Of a DNA stretch of 64,000 nucleotides, positions 33,998 to 43,611 are shown in pieces; within the stretch, counting starts at the first letter, position 1; each line of letters opens with the position of its first letter. The position numbers and the translations under genes are program-made. Below the pieces are notes generated by a model. It searched no databases and was not told the DNA's origin. It saw nothing but the letters and a program-made list of their open reading frames with translations. The stretch comes from Rhodospirillales bacterium 24-66-33 (lineage in GTDB: Bacteria > Pseudomonadota > Alphaproteobacteria > Reyranellales > Reyranellaceae). Location of the stretch: positions 186,001 through 250,000 of the forward strand of contig NCHQ01000005.1 in the NCBI GenBank assembly GCA_002281855.1. The letters are read 5' to 3'.

Positions 33998-34936
33998 GTG
34001 CAGGCCATTCTCAACGTCGCCTTTCCGATCTTCGGCGTCATACTCGCAGGTTATCTGGCTGGCCGCTGGCGCATCCTGGGACCCGAGGCGACGACGGCGC
34101 TCAATGCCTTCGTGAGCTACTTCGCCTTGCCGGTCCTGTTCTTCGGCACCCTGGCGCGCACGCCGGTCGCTGCCGTGCTCGATCCCAGCCTGATGGCGGG
34201 TTTCGGTATCGCCGTGGTCGCGACCTTCGGCGTCGGCATGATCACCACGCGGCTCGTTTCGCGGGGCGGGCTTGCGGCGATGAGCCTGCAGGGCATCGCG
34301 GCCTCGTGGGGCAATGTCGGCTACATGGGCGTGCCGCTCTGCCTGGCGGCTTTCGGCGAGCAGGGCCTGCCGCCGGCGATGCTCACGGTGATCGTGACCG
34401 CCGTGGTCTCCATGGTGTTCGGCGTCATGCTGATCGAACTCGAGGTCGCGGCGGGGCATGGTCCGGTGCGGACCTTCCTGCGAGCCGCCTTCAACGTGGC
34501 ACGCAATCCGCTGCCGGTTTCGATCGCTCTGGGTATCGCGGCCTCCTGGGTCAGCCTGCCCATTCCGGTGCCGGTCGAGAAGTGGCTCGACCTGATGGGC
34601 GCCGCGGCGGCGCCCTGCGCGCTGTTCGCCATCGGCCTGTTCCTGTCGGACAAGTCGATCAAGAGCGGCCTTGCCGAGGCGGGTCTCGCCACCCTGATCA
34701 AGCTCCTGCTGCAGCCGCTGGCGGCGCTGCTGATCCTGCCTTTCTTCGTGCCCATCGATTCAATTGCGGGCAAGGTGGCGCTGCTGATGGCCGCACTGCC
34801 GACCGCCGCCAACGCCTTCGTGCTGGCCAAGCAGTTCGACGTGTCGGTCGAGCAGAACACGGCCTCCGTTCTGCTGTCGACGGCCTTCTCGGTGATCACG
34901 GTTTCTGCTTTGCTGGTCTGGCTGCGCGTGACCTGA
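33998..34936 (+). CDS. AEC-family (auxin efflux carrier-like) transporter
   Basis: A 312-residue membrane protein with about ten hydrophobic segments. The repeat-type motifs are [19 protein letters not shown] and, in the middle, the P-x-x-F-x-G type [35 protein letters not shown] and [19 protein letters not shown] are the conserved crossing points of the two five-helix halves. Bacterial AEC carriers move organic acids such as malate or malonate. The start is GTG 33998; no better ATG lies nearby. mscL follows 22 bp downstream on the same strand. Substrate unknown. Confidence 0.9.
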   Translation: MQAILNVAFPIFGVILAGYLAGRWRILGPEATTALNAFVSYFALPVLFFGTLARTPVAAVLDPSLMAGFGIAVVATFGVGMITTRLVSRGGLAAMSLQGIAASWGNVGYMGVPLCLAAFGEQGLPPAMLTVIVTAVVSMVFGVMLIELEVAAGHGPVRTFLRAAFNVARNPLPVSIALGIAASWVSLPIPVPVEKWLDLMGAAAAPCALFAIGLFLSDKSIKSGLAEAGLATLIKLLLQPLAALLILPFFVPIDSIAGKVALLMAALPTAANAFVLAKQFDVSVEQNTASVLLSTAFSVITVSALLVWLRVT

Positions 34937-34958
34937 CGACGACAAGGGGAGAAGAGGC

Positions 34959-35381
34959 ATGCTTCAGGAATTCAAAAAGTTCGCGATGCGTGGCAACGTC
35001 GTGGATCTCGCCATCGGCGTGATCATCGGCGCCGCCTTCAGCAAGATCATCGACTCGCTGGTCGGCGACATCATCATGCCGATCATCGGCCGCATCGCCG
35101 GCGGCCTCGACTTCACCAACTACTTCATCGGTCTCACGCCGGCTGCCAGCCAGGCCGCGACCTACGACGCCGCGAAGAAAGCCGGCGCGACGCTGGGCTA
35201 CGGTACCTTCCTCACCGTGACGGTGAACTTCCTGATCATCGCCTGGGTCCTCTTTATGGTGATCAAGGGCATGAACCGCGTGATCAAGCAGGAGCAATCC
35301 GCTCCGCCGCCGCCCGCGCCGCCGACCAAGGAGCAGGAGCTGCTGACGGAGATCCGCGATCTCCTGAAGGCGCGCGCCTAG
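34959..35381 (+). CDS. mscL: Large-conductance mechanosensitive channel MscL
   Basis: A 140-residue channel subunit (E. coli 136). [44 protein letters not shown] is the conserved amphipathic N-helix plus pore-lining TM1. TM2 is [18 protein letters not shown], and the C-terminus ends [16 protein letters not shown], the helical bundle. The pentamer opens at high membrane tension to release solutes during osmotic downshock. An AAGGGGAGAAG site precedes the ATG. It overlaps dapA by 4 bp at the 3' end, convergent. Confidence 0.98.
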   Translation: MLQEFKKFAMRGNVVDLAIGVIIGAAFSKIIDSLVGDIIMPIIGRIAGGLDFTNYFIGLTPAASQAATYDAAKKAGATLGYGTFLTVTVNFLIIAWVLFMVIKGMNRVIKQEQSAPPPPAPPTKEQELLTEIRDLLKARA

Positions 35382-36265
35382 ACCGCCGCCTTCGGCTGGT
35401 CGAACACCGCGTCGAGCCGGCGGGCCAGCCCGTCTGAGATCTTCGTGAGCGGCAGCCTGCATTCCGGCGACGCGATCAGCCCCTGCCGCCACAGGAGATA
35501 CTTGATCGGCATCGGATTGGCTTCGGCGAACAGCATCGGCACGAAGCGCGCGAGCGGCGCCCAGACGGCCCGCGCTCCGGCGAGATCGTTGGCGGCGAAG
35601 CGGCGCTCGACCTCCACGAAGCCCTCCGTCATCAGGTGGCTCGCCGCCAGGATACCGCCCTCCGCGCCGTTGGCGCGCATGGTGAAGAACAGTGCGTCCT
35701 CGCCGGTGAGCACCGCAAAATCGGCGGGCTTGCGCCGCAGCAGTTCGAGCGACTGCTCGATGCTGCCGGAACTGTCCTTCACGCCCACGATGTTCGGCAC
35801 CTCCGCCAGGTCGAGCAGCGAGTCGTTCGATAGATTGACCGCCGTGCGGTAGGGAATGTTGTAGATCACCACGTCGCGGTCGGTGGCCGCGGCGATGCGG
35901 CGGAAGTGCGCGATCAACCCGTCCTGGCTCGGCCGGTTGTAGTAGGGGCACACCGAGAGGATGCCGGCGATCGGCAGGTGGCGGAGCCGCTTCAGTTCCT
36001 TCTCGACCTTGGCCGTGGCGTTGCCGCCGACGCCCGCGAACACCGGCACGCGGCCGTTGGCTACCGCCAGGGTGCGCTCGATCACCGCCGCGATCTCGTC
36101 CTCGTCGAGGGCCGGCGATTCGCCCGTCGTGCCGAGCGGCAGCAGCCCGTCGACGCCCTTGGCGATGTAGTGGTTCACCAGCCGGTCGTAGCTCGCGAAG
36201 TCGATGGCGCCGTCCTTGAACGGCGTGACGAGGGGCAGCCAGAGGCCCGAGATCTTCGTGGTCAT
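35378..36265 (-). CDS. DapA/NAL-family lyase (dihydrodipicolinate synthase-like)
   Basis: A 295-residue class I aldolase. [13 protein letters not shown] is the DHDPS signature 1 (the pair of Thr in GTTGE binds pyruvate), [14 protein letters not shown] carries the Tyr motif, and [13 protein letters not shown] carries the Schiff-base Lys (V-K-D-S-S-G). Residues match 4-hydroxy-tetrahydrodipicolinate synthase, yet genomes of this type often carry several paralogues acting on other 2-keto acids. The true dapA cannot be confirmed from sequence alone. The neighbouring divergent LysR gene may control it, which favours a catabolic rather than lysine-synthetic role. Confidence 0.85.
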   Translation of the reverse strand: MTTKISGLWLPLVTPFKDGAIDFASYDRLVNHYIAKGVDGLLPLGTTGESPALDEDEIAAVIERTLAVANGRVPVFAGVGGNATAKVEKELKRLRHLPIAGILSVCPYYNRPSQDGLIAHFRRIAAATDRDVVIYNIPYRTAVNLSNDSLLDLAEVPNIVGVKDSSGSIEQSLELLRRKPADFAVLTGEDALFFTMRANGAEGGILAASHLMTEGFVEVERRFAANDLAGARAVWAPLARFVPMLFAEANPMPIKYLLWRQGLIASPECRLPLTKISDGLARRLDAVFDQPKAAV

Positions 36266-36344
36266 GGGGCGACGCTAGAGCGGTCCAGCAAATAACAAAA
36301 ACGAATGTTTTGGATGAGAACGTTCGGAAATGATTATATGTCCC

Positions 36345-37217
36345 ATGCGCAAGGACCTCGATCTGGCGCTGGTACGCGCCTTTCTCACCGTCGTCGAAGC
36401 GGGCGGCGTCACGCGGGCAGCCGCGGCACTCGGTATGAGCCAGGCGGCGGCCAGCCAGCAGATCAAGCGGCTGGAGGAGGCGCTCGACTGTCGGCTCTTC
36501 ACCCGCCAGGGGCGCGGGCTGGTCCTGGCACCGGCGGGGGAGCGGCTGCTGGAGCAGGCGCGACGCCTGGTGGCGATGAACGACGAAGTCTGGTCGTCGA
36601 TGCGGGCTCCCCAGTTCGAAGGCGAGGTTCGCTTCGGCGTGCCCTACGACATCATCGGTAGCTTCGTGCCGGCGATCCTGCGGCGCTTCGCCAAGGCGCA
36701 GCCGAGGGTGCGCGTGAGTCTCGTCTGCGAGGATTCGCGCGTGATCCGCGAGGAGCTGACGTCGGGCGGTGTCGATCTCGCCATGACGACCGAGACGGAG
36801 TGCGGCCGCCACGGCGAGACCTTGCGCACCGACCGGCTCGTCTGGGTCGGCGCGGCCGATGGCGATGCCCACCTCAAGGACCCGCTGCCGGTCTCGCTCG
36901 GCGCGCCGACCTGCGTGTTCCGCCCGGTCGCCGTCGAGGCGCTAGGGAAGGCGCGGCGCGACTGGCGCGCAGTCTGCGAGGTGAGCCGGCTGGAGCCCGT
37001 CTATGCCGTTCTGGAGGCGGGCCTCGCGGTGGCGCCGCTGCTGCGCTCCTCGGTGCCCGAACGCTTCGTGATCCTCGGCCGCGAGGCCCGGCTGCCGTCG
37101 CTGCCGGAGTTCCGCATCAACCTCTACGCGCCGCCGGGCCTGGGACCTGCCGCCCGCGATCTGGCCGATCACGTGCGGGCGAGTTTTTCCGGACGGTTAC
37201 GAAGCCATAACAATTGA
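36345..37217 (+). CDS. LysR-family transcriptional regulator
   Basis: A 290-residue regulator. Residues 1-60 form the winged HTH: LDLALVRAFLTVVEAGGVTRAAAALGMSQAAASQQIKRLEEALDCRLFTR, the classic LysR pattern. The rest is the substrate-binding-like effector domain (EVRFGVPYDIIGSFVPAILRRF, then VDLAMTTE, VVRPEA-type regions). ATG 36345 is preferred to 36330. It is divergent from the DapA-family gene with 79 bp between, the typical LysR arrangement for a target gene. Effector unknown. Confidence 0.92.
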   Translation: MRKDLDLALVRAFLTVVEAGGVTRAAAALGMSQAAASQQIKRLEEALDCRLFTRQGRGLVLAPAGERLLEQARRLVAMNDEVWSSMRAPQFEGEVRFGVPYDIIGSFVPAILRRFAKAQPRVRVSLVCEDSRVIREELTSGGVDLAMTTETECGRHGETLRTDRLVWVGAADGDAHLKDPLPVSLGAPTCVFRPVAVEALGKARRDWRAVCEVSRLEPVYAVLEAGLAVAPLLRSSVPERFVILGREARLPSLPEFRINLYAPPGLGPAARDLADHVRASFSGRLRSHNN

Positions 37218-37330
37218 TACCAAGCACCCCCTGTGCCGATGCCGCGCCGGCCCGTATCTTCGCATGCATGGACGGGGCGCGGTTCGAGACATCGCCGCGG
37301 CGGCCAGCGAGTTTAGAGGGGGCGTCTGGG

Positions 37331-37369
37331 GGCCTGGAGAGTGAACAACTCTCCGGGCCCTCTTTTTTT
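37331..37369 (+). terminator. Rho-independent terminator after the LysR gene
   Basis: GGCCTGGAGAG (37331-37341) pairs with CTCTCCGGGCC (37349-37359) with one G-T pair and a 7-nt loop, followed by a run of seven T (37363-37369). It lies about 110 bp after the LysR stop and 60 bp before the GNAT gene. Confidence 0.85.
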
Positions 37370-37430
37370 GCTGACATGAAACGGTCATGGAGGCGTGTTT
37401 GATCCGGGCGTCTCAGAGGAGGATCGGGTG

Positions 37431-38015
37431 ATGTCAGCGACGAGCGGGTCGGTGCTCGAAAAGCCGCGTGGCGCGGTCGTGGTGCGGCCGTCGACCGAGA
37501 GCGACGTGCCGGCCATGATCGCGATCTACACACACCACATCACGCGCGGCGTGGGTGACGTCGTCATCGAGCCGACGCAGGCCGACGATATCAAGCGGCG
37601 GCGCAAGAACATGCTGCGGCGCCGGCTGCCGCACCTTGCGGCCGAACGCGACGGCGTGATCGTGGGCTATGCCTATGCAGTGCCGTTCCGCAAGCGCCCG
37701 GCCTATCGCTACGCTGTGAAGCACTCGATCTACGTCCATCCCGACCATGTCTCTACCGGGATCGGCCGTCTCCTCCTGCCGGCGCTCATAGAGGCCTGTG
37801 CCGGGGCGGGGTATCGTCAGATGTTCGCCTATGTCGATGCCGACAATGTCGCGTCGCTCAGCCTGCACGAGGCCCATGGCTTCCGGCGGGTCGGCCTGCT
37901 CGAGGGCGTCGGCTTCAAGTACGGCAAGTGGGCCGACAGCGTGCTGATGCAGCGCGCCATCGGCGCGGGTGCCAGCACGCCGCCGGTCGAGATCGCCTAC
38001 TCGCGCACCACGTAG
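37431..38015 (+). CDS. GNAT acetyltransferase of the phosphinothricin (PAT/Bar) type
   Basis: A 194-residue enzyme. VVRPSTESDVPAMIAIYTHHITRGVGDVVIEP is the PAT-type N-terminus, and VGYAYAVPFRKRPAYRYAVKHSIYVHPDHVSTGIGRLLLPALIEACAGAGYRQMFAYVDADNVASLSLHEAHGFRRVG is the full acetyl-CoA-binding core of this group (Q/R-x-x-G-x-G plus N-x-x-S-x-x-L-H). Members N-acetylate glufosinate, methionine sulfone or other amino-acid analogues. GAGGAGGATC precedes ATG 37431. The 3' end overlaps the convergent decarboxylase by 19 bp. Confidence 0.9.
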   Translation: MSATSGSVLEKPRGAVVVRPSTESDVPAMIAIYTHHITRGVGDVVIEPTQADDIKRRRKNMLRRRLPHLAAERDGVIVGYAYAVPFRKRPAYRYAVKHSIYVHPDHVSTGIGRLLLPALIEACAGAGYRQMFAYVDADNVASLSLHEAHGFRRVGLLEGVGFKYGKWADSVLMQRAIGAGASTPPVEIAYSRTT

Positions 38016-40333
38016 GTGTAGAAGCGCACACGGCCTTCCTTGTCGATCTCGCGATAAATGCCCTGGATTTCGACGTCGAAGCCGGGAAACAGGTTGGCGC
38101 TCTTCTGGAACATGAGCAGGTAGTCGAGCATCGGCTTGGCCCGTTCGTCGAGCCTCTCGCCGGGCACGATGCTGGCGATGCCCGGCGGATAGACCACGAA
38201 CATGGTGGTCGCGATGCGGCCGGCCGCCTCTTCGATCGGCACATAGTCGACATTGTTTCGTACCAGCTCGCGGACCGCCACGTGCGGCGGCATGGCGGGC
38301 TCGGGCAGGTGCTCGGGCATGAACTGCGCGCGCTGCATCAGGCTGACGTTGCTCTCGCGGAAGAAGGCATGCATCTCGGCGCAGAGATCGCGCAGCCGCA
38401 TGCCGGCATAGCGTGCCGGCCGCTTGCGAACGAACTCGCCGATGACGTCTTCCAGTCGCGCGTTCTCGTCGTGCAGCCGCTTGAAGATCACAAACGCGCT
38501 CAGCAAGGTCCCGGCCTTGCTCGATTCGACTCCGGGAGTCATCAGGAACAGCAGCGAGTTGAGGTCGTTCTTTTCCGGGACGATCTGGTTCTCACGCAGA
38601 TACTGCGCGACCACGGGCGCGGGAATACCGTGCCCGGCATAGCGACCGGTCTCGCGATCGAATCCCGGGGTCAGCACGATCAGCTTGTTGGGATCGGTGA
38701 TCGCATAGCTTGGTGCCACGTGCTTGAAGCCGTGCCATGACGCGTCGGGAGCGAGCTCCCAGTATCGCGCATCGGAGGCGAGGTCGTCGGTCGGCACATC
38801 CTCCCAGGCCTGCTCGCGGCCGCCCACCGTGACGCGATTGGGCACGAAGGGCTCGAAGAACCAGCGTCGCGCCACGTCGCGCTCCTTGTCCTCGAATTCG
38901 CGGCGGATCGCGCGCATCTTCTTGCGGATCTCGATGCCCAGCCGAATCGTGTCGTCCCAGAGCACTTCGCCCGAACGCCCCTTCATCATCTGCGCGCCGA
39001 CGTCGAGCGAGGCGAAAATCGGATAGAAGGGCGAGGTCGAGGCGTGCAGCATGAAGAACTCGTTGAAGCGGCGATGCTCGATGCGGCGGCGCTGGCCCTT
39101 GATGTGGCGATCCTTGACGTGGATCTGCGAGGCCTGGCTGAAGCTGGCAAGCTGCTTGTGCGCCGACTGCGTGGCGATGATGCCGGGACTGTCGGGGCCG
39201 AGGTCGGTGAGCCCCATGGCGAAGCGGCCGGCATAGAGCGGGTGGAACTTCATGAAGCCGGCCCAGGCCTCGTCGAACAGGATGTAGTCGCAGAGATGGC
39301 CGATCTTCTCGACGATCAGGCGCGCGTCGTTGATCGTGCCGTCGTAGGTGCACTGCTCGATGACGGCGACACGGAACGGCCGCTCGCGCTTCCACGCCTC
39401 CTTGTCGGCGACCAGCGGGTTGGTGCGGATCTTCTCACGAATGGCAGCCTCGTCGAGTGCCTCATGGAAGATCGGGCCGATCAGCCCGTGGGCGTTGCGG
39501 TCTGTCTCGAGATAGATGGGGATGCCGTTGCCGAGGAACAGGGCGCCGTGATGGGCGGCCTTGTGGTTGTTGCGGTCGAACAGCACGAGATCGCCTTCCG
39601 CGACCAGCGCCTGTAGCACGATCTTGTTGGAAGAGGAGGTGCCGTTCAGAACGAAGTAGGTCTTCTCGGCGCCGAAGATGACGGCGGCTTCCTTCTGCGC
39701 CTTCAGCGCCGGGCCCTCGTGGACCAGCAGGTCGCCGAGATCGAGCACGGAATTGTCCAGGTCGTCGCGGAAAACCGCCTCGCCCAGATGCTCGACGAAG
39801 ATCCGGCCGATCGGGCTCCTGTTGTAGAAGATGCCGCCATTGTGGCCGGGGCAGGTCCACAGCTGGTTGCCTTCCTCGGCGTAATCGACCAGCTCGCCGA
39901 AGAACGGCGTCTTCAGCGTCTCGGCATACTGCTTGAGACGGCTCACGAGGTTCTTGGCGATGAACTCCGGCGTCTCCTCGGAGAGGAAGATGTAGCCGTC
40001 GATGAAGTCCATCAGCTCGACGGGGATGTCCTGCAGCCGCTTGCGCCGCACCAGGATGACGATCGGCATCTCGAGGCCACGCCGGCGCATCATGTTGATC
40101 ATCGCCGCGGCCTTGCCGTCGAGGCCCTTCTTGCCCCAGTCCACGACCATGCAGCCGATGGCAGCGTCGGTCTGGACGACCATCTCGGCATCCTCGATGC
40201 GGCGCGCCCGCACGACCTGGAAGCCCATCTTCTCGATGGAGACCGTGATCTCGCCGAGCCTGTGGCCCTCGAGATCGTCGGCGTCGAAGGCCGGAGCGCA
40301 GACGAGGAACGTGAAACGCCTGAAGAAATCCAT
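37997..40333 (-). CDS. Large Orn/Lys/Arg decarboxylase (PLP, fold-type I)
   Basis: A 778-residue decarboxylase of the long, acid-stress/biodegradative type. The N-terminal flavodoxin/receiver-like wing domain spans about residues 1-140 (VVDWGKKGLDGKAAAMINMM). The core PLP domain follows, with FVLNGTSSSNKIVLQALVAEGDLVLFDRNNHKAAHHGA and the Lys in ATQSAHKQLASFSQ (SAHK, PLP Schiff base). The C-terminal domain reaches 778. Which basic amino acid it uses cannot be told by eye; arginine decarboxylase is the usual name in similar organisms. Its ATG overlaps the PPK2 stop by one base (TGATG), so the two are coupled. Confidence 0.93.
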   Translation of the reverse strand: MDFFRRFTFLVCAPAFDADDLEGHRLGEITVSIEKMGFQVVRARRIEDAEMVVQTDAAIGCMVVDWGKKGLDGKAAAMINMMRRRGLEMPIVILVRRKRLQDIPVELMDFIDGYIFLSEETPEFIAKNLVSRLKQYAETLKTPFFGELVDYAEEGNQLWTCPGHNGGIFYNRSPIGRIFVEHLGEAVFRDDLDNSVLDLGDLLVHEGPALKAQKEAAVIFGAEKTYFVLNGTSSSNKIVLQALVAEGDLVLFDRNNHKAAHHGALFLGNGIPIYLETDRNAHGLIGPIFHEALDEAAIREKIRTNPLVADKEAWKRERPFRVAVIEQCTYDGTINDARLIVEKIGHLCDYILFDEAWAGFMKFHPLYAGRFAMGLTDLGPDSPGIIATQSAHKQLASFSQASQIHVKDRHIKGQRRRIEHRRFNEFFMLHASTSPFYPIFASLDVGAQMMKGRSGEVLWDDTIRLGIEIRKKMRAIRREFEDKERDVARRWFFEPFVPNRVTVGGREQAWEDVPTDDLASDARYWELAPDASWHGFKHVAPSYAITDPNKLIVLTPGFDRETGRYAGHGIPAPVVAQYLRENQIVPEKNDLNSLLFLMTPGVESSKAGTLLSAFVIFKRLHDENARLEDVIGEFVRKRPARYAGMRLRDLCAEMHAFFRESNVSLMQRAQFMPEHLPEPAMPPHVAVRELVRNNVDYVPIEEAAGRIATTMFVVYPPGIASIVPGERLDERAKPMLDYLLMFQKSANLFPGFDVEIQGIYREIDKEGRVRFYTYVVRE

Positions 40334-41256
40334 CAGTAAACCGCCGGGACATAGAGTTCAGGAGCGACCGGCGTGCGCGCGTAGTCGGGCTTGTGTTCGC
40401 GCTTCGGCAGGACGATCGGTTGGTGTTCGACATCCTTATAGGGCACTTGCTGCAGCAAGTGGTGGATGCAATTGAGGCGCGCGCGGCGCTTGTTGTTGCC
40501 CTCGACCACCCACCATGGCGCTTCCGGAATGTGCGTCCGGGCCAGCATCTCCTCCTTGGCCTTGGTGTACTCCTCCCAGCGCCGCCGGGATTCCAGGTCC
40601 ATGGGCGAGAGCTTCCACTGCTTCATCGGATCGTGGATGCGCATCAGGAAGCGCATGTTCTGCTCCTCGTCGGTGATCGAGAACCAGTATTTGAGCAGGA
40701 TGATCCCCGACCGCACGAGCATGCGTTCGAACTCGGGCACCGTCTCGAAGAAATCCCGGACGTCGCTCTCGGTGCAGAAGCCCATGACGCGCTCGACGCC
40801 GGCCCGATTGTACCAGCTGCGATCGAACAGCACGATTTCGCCGCCCGCCGGCAGGTGGGAGATGTAGCGCTGGAAGTACCACTGGGTGCGTTCGCGCTCG
40901 GACGGCGCCGAAAGGGCGACGGTGCGGCAGACGCGCGGGTTCAGCCGCTGGGTGACGCGCTTGATCACGCCGCCCTTGCCCGCGGCGTCGCGGCCCTCGA
41001 AAAGGACGACGACCTTGAGCTTCCGGGCGATCACCCAGTCCTGCAGCCTGATCAGTTCGCGCTGCAGCCGCAGCAGCTCGGTGAAGTAGAATTTCCGATC
41101 GATTCCCTCGTTCTGCGGCAGGTCGCCGTCGCCATGCTCGGGCAGGCGGGCCAGCATTTCGTCGCCCAGTTCGAGCTCGAGGTCCTCGTCGATGCTGTCG
41201 GCCAGTTCCCGGCGGACGCGGTCCTCCAGCGCCTTGCGGTCCCGTTCGCTCTCCAT
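40333..41256 (-). CDS. ppk2: Polyphosphate kinase 2 (PPK2 family)
   Basis: A 307-residue enzyme that uses polyphosphate to phosphorylate nucleotides or makes it from them. Walker A is VVLFEGRDAAGKGGVIKRV (about 93), the Walker B/lid part is GEIVLFDRSWYNRAGVERVMGFC, and the PPK2 motif with WSPMDLESRRRWEEY-type sequence is at LSPMDLESRRRWEEYTKAKEEML. The NxHRARLNCIHHLL-type end is typical. An N-terminal helical extension (about 60 residues) precedes the kinase domain, as in class I PPK2. It is the first gene of a two-gene operon with the decarboxylase, overlapping it by one base. Confidence 0.94.
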   Translation of the reverse strand: MESERDRKALEDRVRRELADSIDEDLELELGDEMLARLPEHGDGDLPQNEGIDRKFYFTELLRLQRELIRLQDWVIARKLKVVVLFEGRDAAGKGGVIKRVTQRLNPRVCRTVALSAPSERERTQWYFQRYISHLPAGGEIVLFDRSWYNRAGVERVMGFCTESDVRDFFETVPEFERMLVRSGIILLKYWFSITDEEQNMRFLMRIHDPMKQWKLSPMDLESRRRWEEYTKAKEEMLARTHIPEAPWWVVEGNNKRRARLNCIHHLLQQVPYKDVEHQPIVLPKREHKPDYARTPVAPELYVPAVY

Positions 41257-41348
41257 GCCAAGCCCTCCATCACCTTCAGAGTGGCCGGGAAAGTGAGGGG
41301 CGCATATGACAATTTGACGACGGTCAGGCTACGTCCCGAAGCGCGCCT

Positions 41349-42443
41349 TCAGGGACGCGGCAGCAGCCCTTTTTCCTGCATTTCGGCAAAGCACTTGCGG
41401 AACATCGCCTCGGTGTCCATCACCTCGGTGAAGCCGGCCTGCATCAGCTTGATGGTCGAGACCAGCGCCGCCGGTCCCGGCTCCGTGCGGCCGTAGCCCA
41501 TCGTGTAGTCGGCATATTCGAACGACAGGCCGACGAACTCCTTCAGCGTGCCCGACTTCAGCCCCTGGGTCGCGCGGATCTCCGCCCATTCGGCCTCGCG
41601 TGGCCGAATCTCGCGGTCGAGCGCCAGGGGTATGTGGTCGCCCGCCTCGAAGCCCAGCGCATCGGCGATGGCGGGCCAGACGTTGGGCCACACGAAGACG
41701 TCGCCGTTGGTGACGTTGAAAATCTCGTTGCGGGCCGCCGCGGCCTCGCCCGACCAGGCGATGGCGCGGGCCAGGAGGTCGGCATCGACCGCCTGGGCCA
41801 CGCGGCCGACGCCGCCCGGATAGTCGAGCTTCGTCTTGCCGGCTTTGCGCATGAAGGCGGCATAGACTCCCAGAGCGGGAATGACGTTCATCGCGCTGCC
41901 CACCGAATCGCCCACGATCAGGACGGGCCGCAGGATCGACCAACTCCAGCCCTTGCCCTGCTGGTGTTCGCGCAGGAAGCGCTCCTGGTTCCAGTAGAAG
42001 TTCGGCTGCTCGTGCATCTCCGAACGGTTCTCGCGGGCCGGCACGGCGAGCGGGCGAACATGGACGCCGTAGGCCTTGGTGCCCTGGAGCAGGGCGACGT
42101 GCCGCAAGCCCGGCGCCGCCCGTTCGAGCGGGGCCATCAGGTCGCGCAGCATCCGGTCGTTGGTGCGGATCTGCTCCTCTTCCTGCCAACCCGCGACCAG
42201 ACCCGGCCGTTCGTAGAGGGCGGCATAGACGAGGTGCGTGACGCCCGCGAATTCCGGCGCCAGCGCCTCGCAGGCCGCGCTGTCGGTGAGATCGAGCGGC
42301 AACCAGCGCGCCCCGTAGGTTTCGTCCGGCCGACGACGCGACACGGCAATCACCTCGCAGCCCTCGACGGCCGCGAAGTGCTTCAGGGCGGCATGGCCGA
42401 CGAGGCCGGTGGCCCCGGCGACCATGATTTTCCTGGATGGCAT
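41349..42443 (-). CDS. NAD(P)-dependent reductase of the PRISE/epimerase-like SDR group
   Basis: A 364-residue extended SDR. The N-terminal cofactor loop is MVAGATGLVGHAALKHFAA (GATGxxG). The motif EQPNFYWNQERFLREHQQGKGWSWSILRP resembles the NFYYxxED/R segment of progesterone 5-beta-reductase/iridoid synthase (PRISE) proteins, in which the Tyr is catalytic without the usual YxxxK spacing. LLQGTKAYGVHV matches the K-x-Y-G-x-H motif of the same family, with the catalytic Lys. The ATG at 42443 has AGGAG at 5-bp spacing. Proposed role: reduction of enone-type (steroid- or terpenoid-like) compounds. The group is bacterial-wide but poorly studied. Confidence 0.82.
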   Translation of the reverse strand: MPSRKIMVAGATGLVGHAALKHFAAVEGCEVIAVSRRRPDETYGARWLPLDLTDSAACEALAPEFAGVTHLVYAALYERPGLVAGWQEEEQIRTNDRMLRDLMAPLERAAPGLRHVALLQGTKAYGVHVRPLAVPARENRSEMHEQPNFYWNQERFLREHQQGKGWSWSILRPVLIVGDSVGSAMNVIPALGVYAAFMRKAGKTKLDYPGGVGRVAQAVDADLLARAIAWSGEAAAARNEIFNVTNGDVFVWPNVWPAIADALGFEAGDHIPLALDREIRPREAEWAEIRATQGLKSGTLKEFVGLSFEYADYTMGYGRTEPGPAALVSTIKLMQAGFTEVMDTEAMFRKCFAEMQEKGLLPRP

Positions 42444-42471
42444 CGTCACTCCTGGCTGAAGGGTGACAACG

Positions 42472-43467
42472 CTATTCCACCTTGGCGCCCGACGCCTTGA
42501 TCACCGGGGCGAGCTTCTTTTCCTCGGCGGCCCGGTAGGCCGCGGTCTCCGTTGGCGTCATCCAGATCTGGGTGGCGCCCTGCTTGTCGAAGGCGGCCTT
42601 CACGCTGGGCTTCTGCAGGGCCTGCTTGGTCAGCTCCGAGAGTTTTTCGACCATTGCCGGCGGCACGCCGGCCGGCGCGCAGACGCCGCCCCACGAGGTA
42701 ATCTCGAAGCCGGGCAGGAACTCCCCGAAGGTCGGCTTGTCGGGCACCGCAGGATGGCGCTCCTTGGACGTCACCGCGAAGCCCTTCACCTTGCCGCCCT
42801 TCATCAGTCCGAGGGGGCCCGGGATGTTGTCGAACATCATGTCGACCTGGCCCGCGAGGATGTCCTGATGGGCGGGCGCGCTGCCCTTGTAGGGAACGTG
42901 CAGCAGGTTGACGCCGGCCATCTGCTTGAACATCTCGCCGGTGAGGTGCGGGCTGGTGCCGGCGCCCGACGAAGCGAACGAGAACTTGCCGGGGTTGGCC
43001 TTCGCCAGTGCGATCAGTTCGGGGATCGTGTTGGCCGGGAAGTCGAGCCGCGTCATCAGCATGTTCGGCACCGACCACAGCATGGCGACGCCGGTGAAGT
43101 CCTTGCCCGCGTCGAACGGCAGCTTGGCGTAGAGCGTCGGCGCGATGGCGTGCGCGGCGATGGTGTAGAGGCCGATCGTGTAGCCGTCGGGGGCTGACTT
43201 GGCGATGATATCCGCGCCGATATTGCCGCCGGAGCCGGCGCGGTTCTCGATGATGAACTGCTGGCCCGTGAGTTCGGAGAGTTCCTGGCAGACGATGCGC
43301 GACAGCGTGTCGGTCGGGCCGCCGGCCGGAAACACCACGATGTATTTCACCGGCCGGTTGGGCCAGTCGTTCTGCGCGCGGGCGATGCCCGAGGCGATCA
43401 TCGGTGCGGCGAGGGCGCCGCCTGAGAGAATGAGCGCGCGCCTGCGCGGAATCATGATTTTGGTCAT
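42472..43467 (-). CDS. Bug/TctC-type tripartite tricarboxylate receptor 3
   Basis: A 331-residue periplasmic binding protein with signal MTKIMIPRRRALILSGGALAAPMIASGIARAQ. Bug motifs: NDWPNRPVKYIVVFPAGGPTDTLSR, FIIENRAGSGGNIGADIIAKSAPDGYT and HVPYKGSAPAHQDILAGQVDMMFD. GGAGG lies about 11 bp before ATG 43467; an in-frame ATG four codons later (MIPRRRAL) is possible. It is 28 bp before the reductase at 41349-42443 and the two are likely co-transcribed, so the ligand may be the substrate of that enzyme. There is no TctAB nearby. Confidence 0.93.
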   Translation of the reverse strand: MTKIMIPRRRALILSGGALAAPMIASGIARAQNDWPNRPVKYIVVFPAGGPTDTLSRIVCQELSELTGQQFIIENRAGSGGNIGADIIAKSAPDGYTIGLYTIAAHAIAPTLYAKLPFDAGKDFTGVAMLWSVPNMLMTRLDFPANTIPELIALAKANPGKFSFASSGAGTSPHLTGEMFKQMAGVNLLHVPYKGSAPAHQDILAGQVDMMFDNIPGPLGLMKGGKVKGFAVTSKERHPAVPDKPTFGEFLPGFEITSWGGVCAPAGVPPAMVEKLSELTKQALQKPSVKAAFDKQGATQIWMTPTETAAYRAAEEKKLAPVIKASGAKVE

Positions 43468-43611
43468 CTTTAGCGTAGCCTCCTGTGCTTTCTTTATTGC
43501 GGCGCAGTCTAGCCGGTTCGTTCCGCTGTTCAATACGCGTCGGGTCGGAGCCTTCGCTTGATTTGACAGGGCCTGCCCGCCACGGTGGCGGCCGCAACAG
43601 GAGAGCATGCG

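Noticed and set aside
34896..36872. A 658-residue minus-strand frame that spans mscL, dapA and part of LysR
   Set aside because: It runs across three well-supported genes in different frames and has no recognisable domain.
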